Source: Stramenopiles sp. TOSAG23-6 | Lineage: Eukaryota > Sar | Assembly: GCA_900128565.1 (NCBI GenBank) | Contig: LT635935.1 | Location: 1-42,146, forward strand | Reading direction: 5' to 3' | DNA length: 42,146 nucleotides | Made by a program: the position numbers and the translations under genes | The notes under the pieces: model-generated | What the model saw: only the letters and a program-made list of their open reading frames with translations | What the model was told of the DNA's origin: nothing | The model's database searches: none | Part shown: positions 12,701 through 19,159 of the stretch, in pieces | How the letters are laid out: every line of letters begins with the position of its first letter | Position numbering within the stretch: the first letter of the stretch is position 1

Positions 12701-15700
12701 CGCCAGCATGAAGTGCAAGACGAGCTCCTAACATACCCATATCACGAGAAGAAATTCCCCGTCGAGCAATCATTTCATGTCTTCGACGACCTGTCCACCC
12801 ACGTGCATTGGTTTTACGGCGCGTATGAGCTCTGCTACTCCACCCACGAACATTTGCTTGAATACGCAAAGCGGCGTCATTCTGTATCTTTTTTTTTTTT
12901 CCTGTATATTTTTGACGACGGCCAGTCCAACCACGCACACTTGCTTGTATAGTTACAGCAGCATGATTGATATCTTGCTTGCGACTGTGCTCTTGTCCAA
13001 TATCAAGCTGCCCCCGTCGCATCACTTTCAGTCTAGTATCAGCGACAACCTTACGTTTTTTATGTAGTTGCTCTCTCACGTCATGAGTTTTAAGATGTTT
13101 AGCCTTTCTAAAGATAAGTGTTGGATCAGTATCAAGCATATCAATACTAATATTGCGACTTCTCATATCGCGTTCCACAGCACGACGCGGTACACCAAGA
13201 CGGAGCATCTCTCTATAGTGTTGTAACAACATAATACGATTTGCATCAACCTCAGCAGAATGCTGCTTTTTTTTCCGTTGCCTTTTTTGGGCAATTATGT
13301 TCCCCTTTTTATCATCAGTATTATGCTGGTTCGTTGCCAGTCTTTTTGCAAAACGACTTTTTAATTTCTTCGATCTTTGATCACTATTTAGTAAGTTCAT
13401 TTCTTTCTGATCTAAAACATCAATATTATGTGATGTGTTTTGGTGAGACAGTCGGCTTTTGGATAAGAACAATGGCAAAGGTTCACTCCTCGACAATTCT
13501 TCGGCGATTTCCCATGCTGCTTTACTCCTTTTAATATTTGAGGATTTCTGTTCAAAATGATCTATGTTATCGTTTTCTATTGCGGGCCTCTTAGACAGCC
13601 ATTGCGGCATCTTTACACCTACACGTGTATTACCTTTTCTATATCTTTGAATATTATGGACTGATCGTAGACCTTGCTGAAAAGATGGTTTTGAGAGCTG
13701 TGCATTCCGACGTTCGATCTTTCTCTGCTGCACATTAACATTTTTATTATATTGTTTGTTTACTTCAAATCGACCAATGTCTTGAGTTAAATGTAACTTT
13801 GGTGGATCTTCGATATCTATAAAAAACTCTTCGGGGTCGAAAGATACGTCCTGGTCAAAAGATACATCAGTAGTTCCTATTGTATTATCGTCATTTTGAT
13901 TGATTGAGTGTACTGTATATCCTGTTTTAGCTCGAAGCATGTCCGCACGAGTGATTCTTCGGTAACCGGTACCTTCATTTGTTAAACTATTACTAATACT
14001 ATTGCTAGTATCATTGCTCTCCCCATCGCTCACAATATCAAACACATTGTTTTGTTGACGATGTTTATTTGTGCGTCGTCTTTCTAACTTGTTCCTTTGA
14101 TTCCTAATAAAATTTCCGTATGCAATGGATTGTTTCAACTTTGCTTTTCTATTTATATCTTTGACACTAAGTCTTTTAATACCCTTTTTATCATTTTTAT
14201 GTCTTATAATTTTTCTATCAATTTTTGTTTTTTTTGGTTGTAGTTCTATATATAAGTCCTTTTTGTCATCGATAGCTGACATTAATTTCTCATAACGTTG
14301 AATATTATGTAACTGCTGCTGTTGGATATGAGTTCTTTTTCGCATCTCAACATTATCCGATTTGTGTCTTTCTTGTAATTTAATCTTGACTCGTTGTATT
14401 TTGAGAGATCGAATTATAGAATGTTTTCCCCCTATTGTTTCTAATGTCGAGATACCTTTTTCCAGACATGAAACTGCGGCACCGGGTAATTTGAGACTAA
14501 TATGCTGACGCGCTAATGCCAAGTATGCTCCTCCTAATTCTTTGCACTGTTCTTCTACATTTAGTTCAATTTTATCAGGAGCAAAAAATTTCCGCCTTGA
14601 ATTCTTTCTGGAACTTCTTCTTGATTGATTCCTTTGCAAAGCTTTTCGAATACCAACTTCAAGCAAACGGATAGCTTGCTGACCGTGTGCAGCTGCCAAC
14701 GTGTGCTCTCGGAGCAGTGCAAATACAAAACAAAGTTGCAAATGTGTACTTGCAGTTGCTTTTTCTATTTTTGAAACATTTGAATTCTTTTTAGCACTAA
14801 CAAAATTAGTTATTTGCTTTTTTTGAACTATATTATCTGCAACTCCTAAAGACTTTTTCAGACAAACAAGGGCATTCTGTAATTCAGTTTCATCTGCTGT
14901 TTGAACATATCTATTTCTACTTACAGCAGCTACTAAATTAAGAGTGATCAACAACTGTAATGCAAAGTTTTTATTTAGTATTTCTGCTTTCATCAGGAAA
15001 ATATCAGCATCATCAAGATTGCCCTGTTCTAACTTGTTTTTACCTAATCTATTACACAATGCACCTGCGTGACGTATTACATTCGTTGCTTCGTCACTGT
15101 GTAATCCAAATCTATCACGTTTCAACACAAGCTCTTTTTCTAAACAGTCTAAGCATCCTTCTAATTGTCCCCTTTTTTCTTGTTTGTTCATATCTGACTT
15201 TATTTGTCGAAGTTGAAACGAGTATGTATCCTCACGCCGCATAGATAGTCCACTCAATGATCTGCTTTGAGCATAGTCGCGACTTATACCACCACCAGGA
15301 GTTAATAAGGTTCCTCTTTGAGATATTGGCGAGACTAATTGTTGGTGTGTAGGAGGTCGCGAGAGTGAACTATGTGCCCGTGTGACTGGCCGGGAAAGAC
15401 GCAAACCTCGTCTTGAAGATGTATTAATACGAGAAACAGGGGTTCGACGAAGACTGGATGCTCCAAAAAGTCGACTCTGAGGTTGGTTAGGATTGAGCAT
15501 TGAATTTGCAGATACTAATCGAGAGAATGGTCGAGATCCATGCTGAAGCATTGCATCAGCAGCGGCTTCTTGTATAGTAATATCATTTGCTGGTACATGA
15601 GGTATATCAGCAGGAAGCTCGTCTTGTTTACACCATTTTTTCCAAGCATTAATTGCATTTCTACTTAAACTAGCATGAATAAAAGGTGGATAAGAATTTG

Positions 15701-15752
15701 TATATTGCAAGCTTGGATCACGAATGTCCGCATCCAATAATGTAAACTCCAT
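3771..15752 (-). CDS. Giant IQ/PDZ/C2-like multidomain scaffold protein (3993 aa)
   Basis: This is one uninterrupted frame from ATG 15752 to TAG 3771-3773. Residues about 190-450 look like helical TPR-type repeats. About 19 IQ-like motifs (for example TIQASVRGWTGRR near 933, IIIQAYYRSFRIR near 1299, RIQRYFRGARVR near 3640) predict binding of calmodulin, centrin or EF-hand light chains. Eight PDZ-like modules with the GxxxGM.L..I.g core lie near 1345-1446, 1692-1784, 2144-2229, 2457-2541, 2739-2829, 3083-3172, 3336-3419 and 3665-3752. C2-like beta segments (RxSLxALxGERGRSWE type) precede four of them, near 1529-1679, 1972-2126, 2289-2429 and 2585-2726. A Lys-rich linker spans about 2876-3080. 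No enzyme motif is visible. The role is likely cytoskeletal or flagellar scaffolding, but that is inferred. The 55-bp end repeat lies near its C-terminus. Confidence 0.85.
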   Translation of the reverse strand: MEFTLLDADIRDPSLQYTNSYPPFIHASLSRNAINAWKKWCKQDELPADIPHVPANDITIQEAAADAMLQHGSRPFSRLVSANSMLNPNQPQSRLFGASSLRRTPVSRINTSSRRGLRLSRPVTRAHSSLSRPPTHQQLVSPISQRGTLLTPGGGISRDYAQSRSLSGLSMRREDTYSFQLRQIKSDMNKQEKRGQLEGCLDCLEKELVLKRDRFGLHSDEATNVIRHAGALCNRLGKNKLEQGNLDDADIFLMKAEILNKNFALQLLITLNLVAAVSRNRYVQTADETELQNALVCLKKSLGVADNIVQKKQITNFVSAKKNSNVSKIEKATASTHLQLCFVFALLREHTLAAAHGQQAIRLLEVGIRKALQRNQSRRSSRKNSRRKFFAPDKIELNVEEQCKELGGAYLALARQHISLKLPGAAVSCLEKGISTLETIGGKHSIIRSLKIQRVKIKLQERHKSDNVEMRKRTHIQQQQLHNIQRYEKLMSAIDDKKDLYIELQPKKTKIDRKIIRHKNDKKGIKRLSVKDINRKAKLKQSIAYGNFIRNQRNKLERRRTNKHRQQNNVFDIVSDGESNDTSNSISNSLTNEGTGYRRITRADMLRAKTGYTVHSINQNDDNTIGTTDVSFDQDVSFDPEEFFIDIEDPPKLHLTQDIGRFEVNKQYNKNVNVQQRKIERRNAQLSKPSFQQGLRSVHNIQRYRKGNTRVGVKMPQWLSKRPAIENDNIDHFEQKSSNIKRSKAAWEIAEELSRSEPLPLFLSKSRLSHQNTSHNIDVLDQKEMNLLNSDQRSKKLKSRFAKRLATNQHNTDDKKGNIIAQKRQRKKKQHSAEVDANRIMLLQHYREMLRLGVPRRAVERDMRSRNISIDMLDTDPTLIFRKAKHLKTHDVREQLHKKRKVVADTRLKVMRRGQLDIGQEHSRKQDINHAAVTIQASVRGWTGRRQKYTGKKKKIQNDAALRIQANVRGWSSRAHTRRKTNARGWTGRRRHEMIARRGISSRDMGMLGARLALHAGDTGRSLSRWTRGRKTDEMLLNFTEEELREIDSAIAIQTIHRGRLGRIKAHKKYVIKNTTPSQIDGLRCVQRAYRNYIARRKARNIDFRLNCTSEMRYAAIEIQKHVRVYAAQKKARKMRIEKGQNKKWEDKYSSLNLEKRNRYRKDKILELNPPFPNQVGHDIVNLENGAKEINGDIEVMDIVKNEMSESSTRKISELQQQSINAAFRHKMNINMSLIRALGLRMPNVKENNEVRGVYAVVKVIPVYLQHNSHVLEVDRAKLVHRTETRFWKPGVLEEKMAIIIQAYYRSFRIRFALRKPKEPIDKAKFATNIQAVWRGRCTRNIENLGIRGINIYCGSGAIGAIIRPGTFLFKEDRGAMLLGFYRSKSGNILPIEADGRIRKGMYLVSINGKSTVEKTFNHISKMIRVAEVKQENIFTFQIVPREIYDARVLKLMTSAKKKIQRWSRTMLSDMRIRVVQEMSALSIQRSFKSMCNKRKIKANAEQKRLEHSSAKSIQNGFRQMCIRKEAKRVFEMFRLTIVSVTELPLRRHNVDKRQISVAAALGEHGQSFALKKRLSNTRRIAESKESFKGSFETIGVQKAASVYWCATCELVKENVKVPEISLQIIETSPNGIRRPIGECALRLLKEHSGGTETYAVCRHGTKEVVKGRITVSWQRFTMTKKTLSVINTTRFFTAVVPGGRLGCNFQSSLGGIGVAVKALALVDGTPGPLASVGVKVGMHLIDMKHPNYKSDNEKTLGNMNFLDAIEILRLHTLEKKELIFSNNASTAALEWSSRQAFLSSIDPKGYAIFKIQRCARVFLAKLREQDTLLIPQPNIASIYAHINILKNRMKQNEANLSNSEKYLRGSGGEARILERAHRVLRKWQLLLRLLVKEEDSFGDKTKLITIRRRIYNLKHTTAIDSAWTCRQLQIKKYMKKYEKSRISLLQVKAQIDSAIERETPEILKKHLGEDLRISISRIEGINDFRQRCQNSGRKVPQNLEIPSLYLQLLVGEQGYRWQSKLDCIPNTSDKKLSSRYITTKSVIERGKFAVWNEHKMITLTGIKSPEITIRLMERVIDEQDILLGECSVIIPSSRTSNGIQRYTFKAPINSKNFSGGSMLLQWQRAMSVQLSGEKLYKFPKLKDITIEVNPGSMSAKFLPGPGGIGLRVASFFLDARGKHGQLERSNIKLGMYLSKLDDNANVATMYATDILVLLKSKTNTKKHMVWSSRPSEKALKIATINAMSRNIKQRAVMRIQKYIREWKLRKLVDVESKIKDEKYMSVGTKHGDILNINVIGCFGLPAANDFCTLGKYTRIALCVGEKGLRWENKVKNTGDCVLECVCQTPFRKSKETLAYNYTSAFCIGSIDMPELSVRIIQSNNGANNTKETSDYVLAEAFSDIPNELDSREQCLLKSLSGSVELLWSYGVGAPFYNNSGEFNMRQYISTSLDFRSFAKSQIAVSVKSVESMGIRLGAEDNRIAQFRGVNGKPGICEIAGMCRGMQLVRINGKPFEGKLRDEHWSSLQNDIVPNNLYHLVTFSLNNFERPIYFFNKTHENSARVIQRLFLTQKHSKCKGTDPKYLENVLHLSLSGAVGVKFCNEIQNDSRNRFSLCALTGERGRSWEVKQKLNQGRSKGLLHRSCKTKLRKLSNWIRWEEYHKLNLQGYIDPEVTVRLCMQSPNNKVSSVIGEAKLSVAHRSSRGSKRYCLNAGQGGGVFMKWHRDITGVLHPIDPVNLPELIVKNVHVKSDSSLRVSFQPYFGKFGLRVSSFETGDDGDIGILEEAGVHIGMIVTKIDDKPLIGSLRFEEAKSLLKKLFTSDCVVTFSTHPPSNIISLLNISVKHNFNDIENSAAVMIQRLSKKIHLQKLKKNKCVKNETQKRIITRSKLESHTEERVPRVDQDMLRSKRIASNNIKKESPKNLIKSYPSKSKKNILEKGKVKHTTQAKRGIKNDKRKQSSISPRKKKKGNVKPLALPKKQKQNSDIVSKQKPQVENIPSKISLMPKTSEIPEKTVRGNKSTIVKLENVEKKTHNEHQQSRFQKTEVKNKPSSLSEANINEINSISISPQPIKLEVKQKRKKIKDDVTIRVPGGPLGMGLCPGANNCSLFISRFLSPLSDGNPGVVELHPKIRPGMILKKINDVNTKDIDFNEGLKLLKTLASESKVLVFSRATNKQMLMISLEAMQSNQTRAAIRIQNIFRSRRTKNTRSYSPSATEINMERNLNLVKVDVKRLRGQVQKDEREVSEARAMMEHWNKKANDEEMKEFESKSDDDFLEVENFERGNKQNVCVEHDIIKSADEVRGFQGNKEQNVKTVVIEGLKKKLETKEDVVSSKHTISIDVPPGPLYAQFGGHQTLQGIFVKSFRPDIHGGSPLSKGGIVQGMRLVFVGDTDVSSLSKKMAMSILKKSAQAPKTLIFEKILRTKLKASLVKINNSIDRHSNSSESTEIQDFSQMNLVNRLKGGGDKIYHEDNTEDSYSSTMMKKGLGGIQGRRKFRAATKIQCLFRVVLARKNFAAMKLLVKQTKAASKLQHYFRYRRKCLAVTRLQCMYRKILCSQQFNRKISISRAAQAAYEAATFIHEYMVRSEEVFKLLVSRINSTKLQFQRHVAQQASMQAKSAANAALRDVINISQIIQVTAVERIQRYFRGARVRFQMKHQWKSGDKTIELKIPGLIRNWRNSFHPGLNDTGAFVSHFSLEGTPLLYSLGVNIGMFVRSIDGENVTELAFSKLKTILKSKERNGQIKTMVFSTNKIFRSRRVEEIRGIPRVSTAVRNSKRTGSAWIKDMFTFDDLESVNEQEIHELKQSQMPSYNLHSNTTQYIDTTNRRPRTVNDRTGKLYPSWKDSSGICNVELATDTKSGNGRFSKEAILIEIYADDDGSSIGSAVKNRGSSAEISHTLVGFAVYRPCDRMMSSPGPLKSGEKRNVTLWLAGPDAHKNGIYNSTTAQNFGQVNFEIYLEPKNRDIQDLKKTYKIENRKHKSMMSFEGKLLPFS
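3939..3993 (-). repeat. Internal copy of the 55-bp end repeat (left arm)
   Basis: This is the reverse complement of bases 1-55. It lies inside the giant scaffold gene near its C-terminus, in the coding frame reading GEKRNVTLWLAGPDAHKN. It is native here, because the reading frame runs through it without a break on both sides. Confidence 0.9.
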
Positions 15753-15882
15753 ATTTCAATTATTCAAGTTCATTCGCATCCGAGAAATATATTAATTTGT
15801 CATGGTGAATCTAAATCTTTTGCATTTCAATGAGAGGTCGTACTAGAGTACCCGATAGACGAAGAAGCGGAGATATTGTGTA

Positions 15883-15916
15883 ACTGACAAGGGGATGTGA
15901 AATCCCCGATGTCAGT
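15883..15916. other. Hairpin upstream of the giant gene
   Basis: In the 228-bp gap between the ankyrin gene end and the giant gene start lies ACTGAC-A-TC-GGGGAT, a 5-base loop, ATCCCC-TT-GTCAGT. Two 6-bp stems are separated by a small internal loop. It starts 131 bases upstream of the giant gene ATG. It could form in the 5' UTR RNA or mark a regulatory site; no tRNA fold fits around it. Confidence 0.6.
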
Positions 15917-15960
15917 CAATTTAGTACCTGGTACCCATTTGTAAAAAATATTTTTCTTTC

Positions 15961-15966
15961 TTTATT
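15961..15966 (-). terminator. Candidate polyadenylation signal of the ankyrin gene
   Basis: AATAAA lies 14 bases after the TGA stop of the 642-residue ankyrin protein gene. The mirror is at 26181-26186. Confidence 0.5.
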
Positions 15967-15980
15967 GATTTAATAATGTT

Positions 15981-17909
15981 TCACCTCAACTTTGAGCTTT
16001 TCTTCTTCAATCGCCCTTTACCTCTTTTCTTCTTCTTTTTTGGATTCATTATTTCTTTTGCTTTCTTACTTATGTCGGATTCAAGTTGTTCTTTATCAAT
16101 AGTATTCAAATCTGTCCAACCGTTTTTTTCGCCCCATGTACGCAAGATTTGTTTTATTTCTTCACTTTTTGTTACCTCAAATGTATTTTTTCCATATGAA
16201 TTTCTTAATTTAGGATTGCCGCCATGATCAAGCAAAAGTTCAACAATTTTTTTCTTTGAATGAAATGCTGCAATCATTATTGGTGACCAACCCTTTGTGT
16301 CTCTTGAATTTACATCAACTCTCCACACCCTTCTCTTCATTTCATTTTCATCAATGTCAAAAAATGAGTCCGATTCTTTTAATTCTGTTTTCCAGTGAGT
16401 TACAAATTTTTTGACAAGTTCAATTCTACCATGCTGCGATGCAATACTTAATAATGTATTTCCTCTATAATCACGAGCCATTGCGGATCCCATAGGTACT
16501 CTCTCATTATTTTCTTCAGCTTCAGTTGCTAGGTTTTCTAGATATTCCGTCACTTTAAGTACATCACCTATTTCTGCAAGCTCAACGAGCTCTTGCTGAA
16601 TTTTATTTCGTGCTATGGCATTTAGTTTATGTTTATCTTTAATTCTCTCTTCTAATTTACGCTGAATTTCAGACTCTCGTTGACGCCTCAACTCAATGGT
16701 AACCTTTCGATCCCAAGCTGATAATTTGCTTTGAAGTTCTTTTGTCTTTGCAATATCTTGGGGCTTTTCGGGTACTGTTCCATTCGTTTTTAAATCGGGA
16801 TCAGCTCCAGAGCATAATAACAATTCACAAATATCAGAATGACCATGAAATGCCGCACGAAATAGAGGTGTTCGATTCTGTTTTTTACAAAATGTATTTG
16901 TGTTTGCTCCTTGTTCAATCAGCCATTCAACAATATCTATCTTACCAGCACAGGATGCTTCACTGATGGCAGTATGACCTAGTTTGTTTTCTGAATCTAT
17001 GTGATACCCCTTAGCTACAAAATTTTGCACTTCGGCAAGATCGCCATTAAAAGCAGCATCCACAAGCTCCTTTGAATTGCGTTTCATTTCTTTTAAACCA
17101 AATGCACCAGCTAATTCACTTCGAGCTGCCTCAGACTCTCGGCCTCGCCTTCGAGGAACATCATTTCTAACCCTTATTATAGCCATACGAGCTGCTGTTC
17201 TCTTTGGTGCTTCTTCAGCAGAACAAAGGCAAACAAACTTAAAATCATTTTGTGGTACGAATTTTTCAAATGTAGGATCACCAGAATCAGGTCGTAAAAG
17301 GGACTGTATAACTTCATCCCTGTATAGTATTTCTCTATCAAAAATTGCAGATGGAAAAAATCCTTGGGAGAAAAACTGTGAGAGTTCCAGCCGCTTGACA
17401 GTGCCAAAGTTTATACAGAGAGTTTTACCATAACGCAAACAGGCTACAAGAGCCTTTCGAAGATTCTCTGGTTCCATATCACGAGGGTTAGTTGAATCAA
17501 GTAGACAGCCTCCTTGATATCGAAAGAACGTAGCTACTTGTCCTGTACCATCTATTATAAAGGGCCAACGTTGACCAACAAAAACTGTGGCGTCAATTGC
17601 ACTTTCAAGTGCTTTAAGCACCACTTCAACTTCTTCTATTTGTTTCTCCCTTTGATTCATATTGTATGCTGTGCAAAGAGTTTTATATGCTGCTACACGC
17701 GAAGGGTCCGTAATTGGTACTGCAAATACAGATTCTATGTTATCTTCAGCAGCTTTACCTCCATTCTCTGTGTACGCGTTCAGATAGATCTTTCGATAAT
17801 TTTCGAGTTCACGCTTTGTTTTTGGAGGCATTGTTTCTATAACATCTTCACTTAAACGAGACGCTACTGTCCGTTCTGACGTACTGAGAAAGGACGCAGA
17901 GGCACCCAT
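15981..17909 (-). CDS. Ankyrin-repeat protein with dynein/IQANK1-like segment, probable N-myristoylation
   Basis: This has 642 residues with ATG at 17909. The N-terminus MGASAS carries Gly-2 and Ser-6, the pattern for N-myristoylation, so membrane or axonemal attachment is plausible. Residues about 107-175 (FVGQRWPFIIDGTGQVATFF, then a conserved LR.AL...LRYGK stretch) resemble the RxPLxIDPxxQA...LE.A...G segment in the motor region of dynein heavy chains. IQANK1-type proteins carry the same kind of segment beside ankyrin repeats (recalled family knowledge). Ankyrin repeats lie near 278-375 (three) and 440-578, separated by a charged helix at 400-440 that may be a coiled coil. The C-terminus is a Lys/Arg tail (624-642). 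I see no P-loop, so it is unlikely to be an ATPase. Its partner is unknown. Confidence 0.8.
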   Translation of the reverse strand: MGASASFLSTSERTVASRLSEDVIETMPPKTKRELENYRKIYLNAYTENGGKAAEDNIESVFAVPITDPSRVAAYKTLCTAYNMNQREKQIEEVEVVLKALESAIDATVFVGQRWPFIIDGTGQVATFFRYQGGCLLDSTNPRDMEPENLRKALVACLRYGKTLCINFGTVKRLELSQFFSQGFFPSAIFDREILYRDEVIQSLLRPDSGDPTFEKFVPQNDFKFVCLCSAEEAPKRTAARMAIIRVRNDVPRRRGRESEAARSELAGAFGLKEMKRNSKELVDAAFNGDLAEVQNFVAKGYHIDSENKLGHTAISEASCAGKIDIVEWLIEQGANTNTFCKKQNRTPLFRAAFHGHSDICELLLCSGADPDLKTNGTVPEKPQDIAKTKELQSKLSAWDRKVTIELRRQRESEIQRKLEERIKDKHKLNAIARNKIQQELVELAEIGDVLKVTEYLENLATEAEENNERVPMGSAMARDYRGNTLLSIASQHGRIELVKKFVTHWKTELKESDSFFDIDENEMKRRVWRVDVNSRDTKGWSPIMIAAFHSKKKIVELLLDHGGNPKLRNSYGKNTFEVTKSEEIKQILRTWGEKNGWTDLNTIDKEQLESDISKKAKEIMNPKKKKKRGKGRLKKKSSKLR

Positions 17910-18358
17910 TTTAGAAGAAATGCTTCAAAAGAGAAAAAGAAAGATTGCTTCAAAAGAGAAAAAAAAAGATTGATTTAGATTAGGTAGTACACTAGATTTT
18001 TGGTGATTTTTGACTGGCAGTTACATCAACCGACAATATTTTTTTTAAATTCTTCTTTAACAATTCTTTGTTTTAAGTGGCATCAACTTGCAAAATCTAA
18101 AAATACACGAAAATGTGTGCATAGGCTATATCAAGTTATAGAACAAGCAGAATGAAAGAAAAACGAAAAAGTGTTTATAGAAATACATCTTTTCTAAAAT
18201 GACAAATTTCATACAATATTTGAAAACCCTCTAAGTGTGTTAATATGTTGGAAAGAGAAAATATCGAACTGCAACATATCTATTATTGTGCTTGTTTCAT
18301 GTAAGCACATGCACCAATATCTGCTGGGAAATTCCTTGTATTGTTAGAAAAACAAAAA
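17910..18358. other. Intergenic region between the RBX1 and ankyrin genes
   Basis: This 449-bp stretch is A/T-rich and holds the 3' flank of the RBX1-type gene and the promoter or 5' UTR of the ankyrin gene. I saw no RNA gene, no canonical AATAAA close behind the RBX1 stop and no further coding frame. The only clear structure is the 25-bp tandem duplication next to the ankyrin start. Confidence 0.55.
17922..17971 (-). repeat. 25-bp tandem duplication before the ankyrin gene start
   Basis: Two adjacent copies of AATCTTT(T/C)TTTTTCTCTTTTGAAGC differ by one base and end 12 bases before the ATG. The pyrimidine-rich strand is the sense strand. It could be an initiator or 5' UTR element that duplicated by slippage. 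The mirror is at 24176-24225. Confidence 0.8.
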
Positions 18359-18866
18359 TTATGCACCTTCACCTTCTTGAGCAGGTCCACCACCATCAAG
18401 AATTCTCTCAATTTTTGCAAATTCCCATTCTTTCGAACAAATTGGACAAGTATTACGAGTCTTCAGCCAACGCTGAATACAGTCTAAATGAAATACATGA
18501 CCACAACAACCCCAAGCGATAGAAAGACCAGACTCATTTGCTCTCGTTGGATTAGCTTGATACTCAATACTAGGTTCAGTCAACTTATTACGACATATTG
18601 CACAAGTATCCGTACATATATCCCAGGACCACATAGCTACACCATTCCAACTCTTCACTTTGAAGCGTTCCTCACTGGAATCACCCTTTTTACTATCACT
18701 CACTATGGAAACTATAGAATCAAAATAAATAGAGGTATGAGTATATATGATTGTATGAATGGGTAACTATAGTGTAACACGGTTTCTAAAAATTGGGTAT
18801 TTGAACATGAGAGAGAGAATACTTACCTTTCGCCAGCGTCTCTGCGCTTTTTGCCTCAGATGACAT
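18359..18866 (-). CDS. RBX1: RBX1/ROC1-type RING-H2 protein, cullin-RING ligase subunit
   Basis: RBX1 binds the cullin C-terminus and recruits the E2 in SCF-type ubiquitin ligases. There are two exons: 18827-18866 (13 codons plus one base) and 18359-18711, with a GTAAGT...TATAG intron at 18712-18826. An alternative AG nine bases later (exon from 18703) is also in frame. The product is 130 or 127 residues. RFKVKSWNGVAMWSWD is the cullin-binding beta strand. The RING follows with TCAICRN, CGHVFHLDC, RWLKTR and CPIC, then EWEF. The length matches the family (about 108-118). Oddly, the four residues that hold the third zinc in human RBX1 (Cys53, Cys56, Cys68, His82) are Ser, Tyr, Leu and Asp here, and the usual RBX1 Asp in CPLD is Cys. 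I call it RBX1 rather than RBX2 from RWLKTR and EWEF. Confidence 0.9.
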
Positions 18867-19159
18867 CTGTTATATATATATGATCGTCGTATATGTAGTA
18901 TGTGTCTTATTAAAGCTCACTATATTGATATACTTGAAAGCAATGCAACAATATTCTGCGCTAAGAAATACCGTAAGCGTGGTCGATAGATCACTTTCTC
19001 CATGACTTCGAGTCGAGATGATGATGAGTCGCGCATCACAAAACTGCTCGAGAGCGAGAATTGCATTTTTGTACTGACACCACTGACCGATCTCGAGAAC
19101 TGGGTCAAGTAGTCAACAACAAGGTTATAACCTTGCAGCGCTTTGGAAATACAATTAAA
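18867..19159. promoter_or_regulatory. Divergent promoter region of the RBX1 and NIPSNAP genes
   Basis: The two genes start 293 bp apart and point away from each other, so their promoters must share this stretch. Next to the RBX1 start is a TATATATATA run. Near the NIPSNAP start is a 14-bp perfect palindrome (19121-19134). No coding sequence is convincing here: the NIPSNAP frame stays open upstream but without an ATG. Confidence 0.6.
19121..19134. promoter_or_regulatory. 14-bp perfect palindrome AAGGTTATAACCTT
   Basis: This fully self-complementary site lies 25 bases before the NIPSNAP ATG. It could bind a dimeric factor or lie in the 5' UTR. The mirror is at 23013-23026. Its function is unknown. 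Confidence 0.5.

Noticed and set aside
15883-15916. tRNA gene in the gap before the giant gene
   Set aside because: GGGGA/TCCCC with a 7-base loop looks like a T arm, but the loop lacks TTCRA and no D arm, anticodon arm or acceptor stem fits around it.
19061-19159. Longer NIPSNAP with 33 more N-terminal residues
   Set aside because: The extension would need a TTG start and would put a non-targeting sequence before a good mitochondrial presequence that begins at the first ATG.
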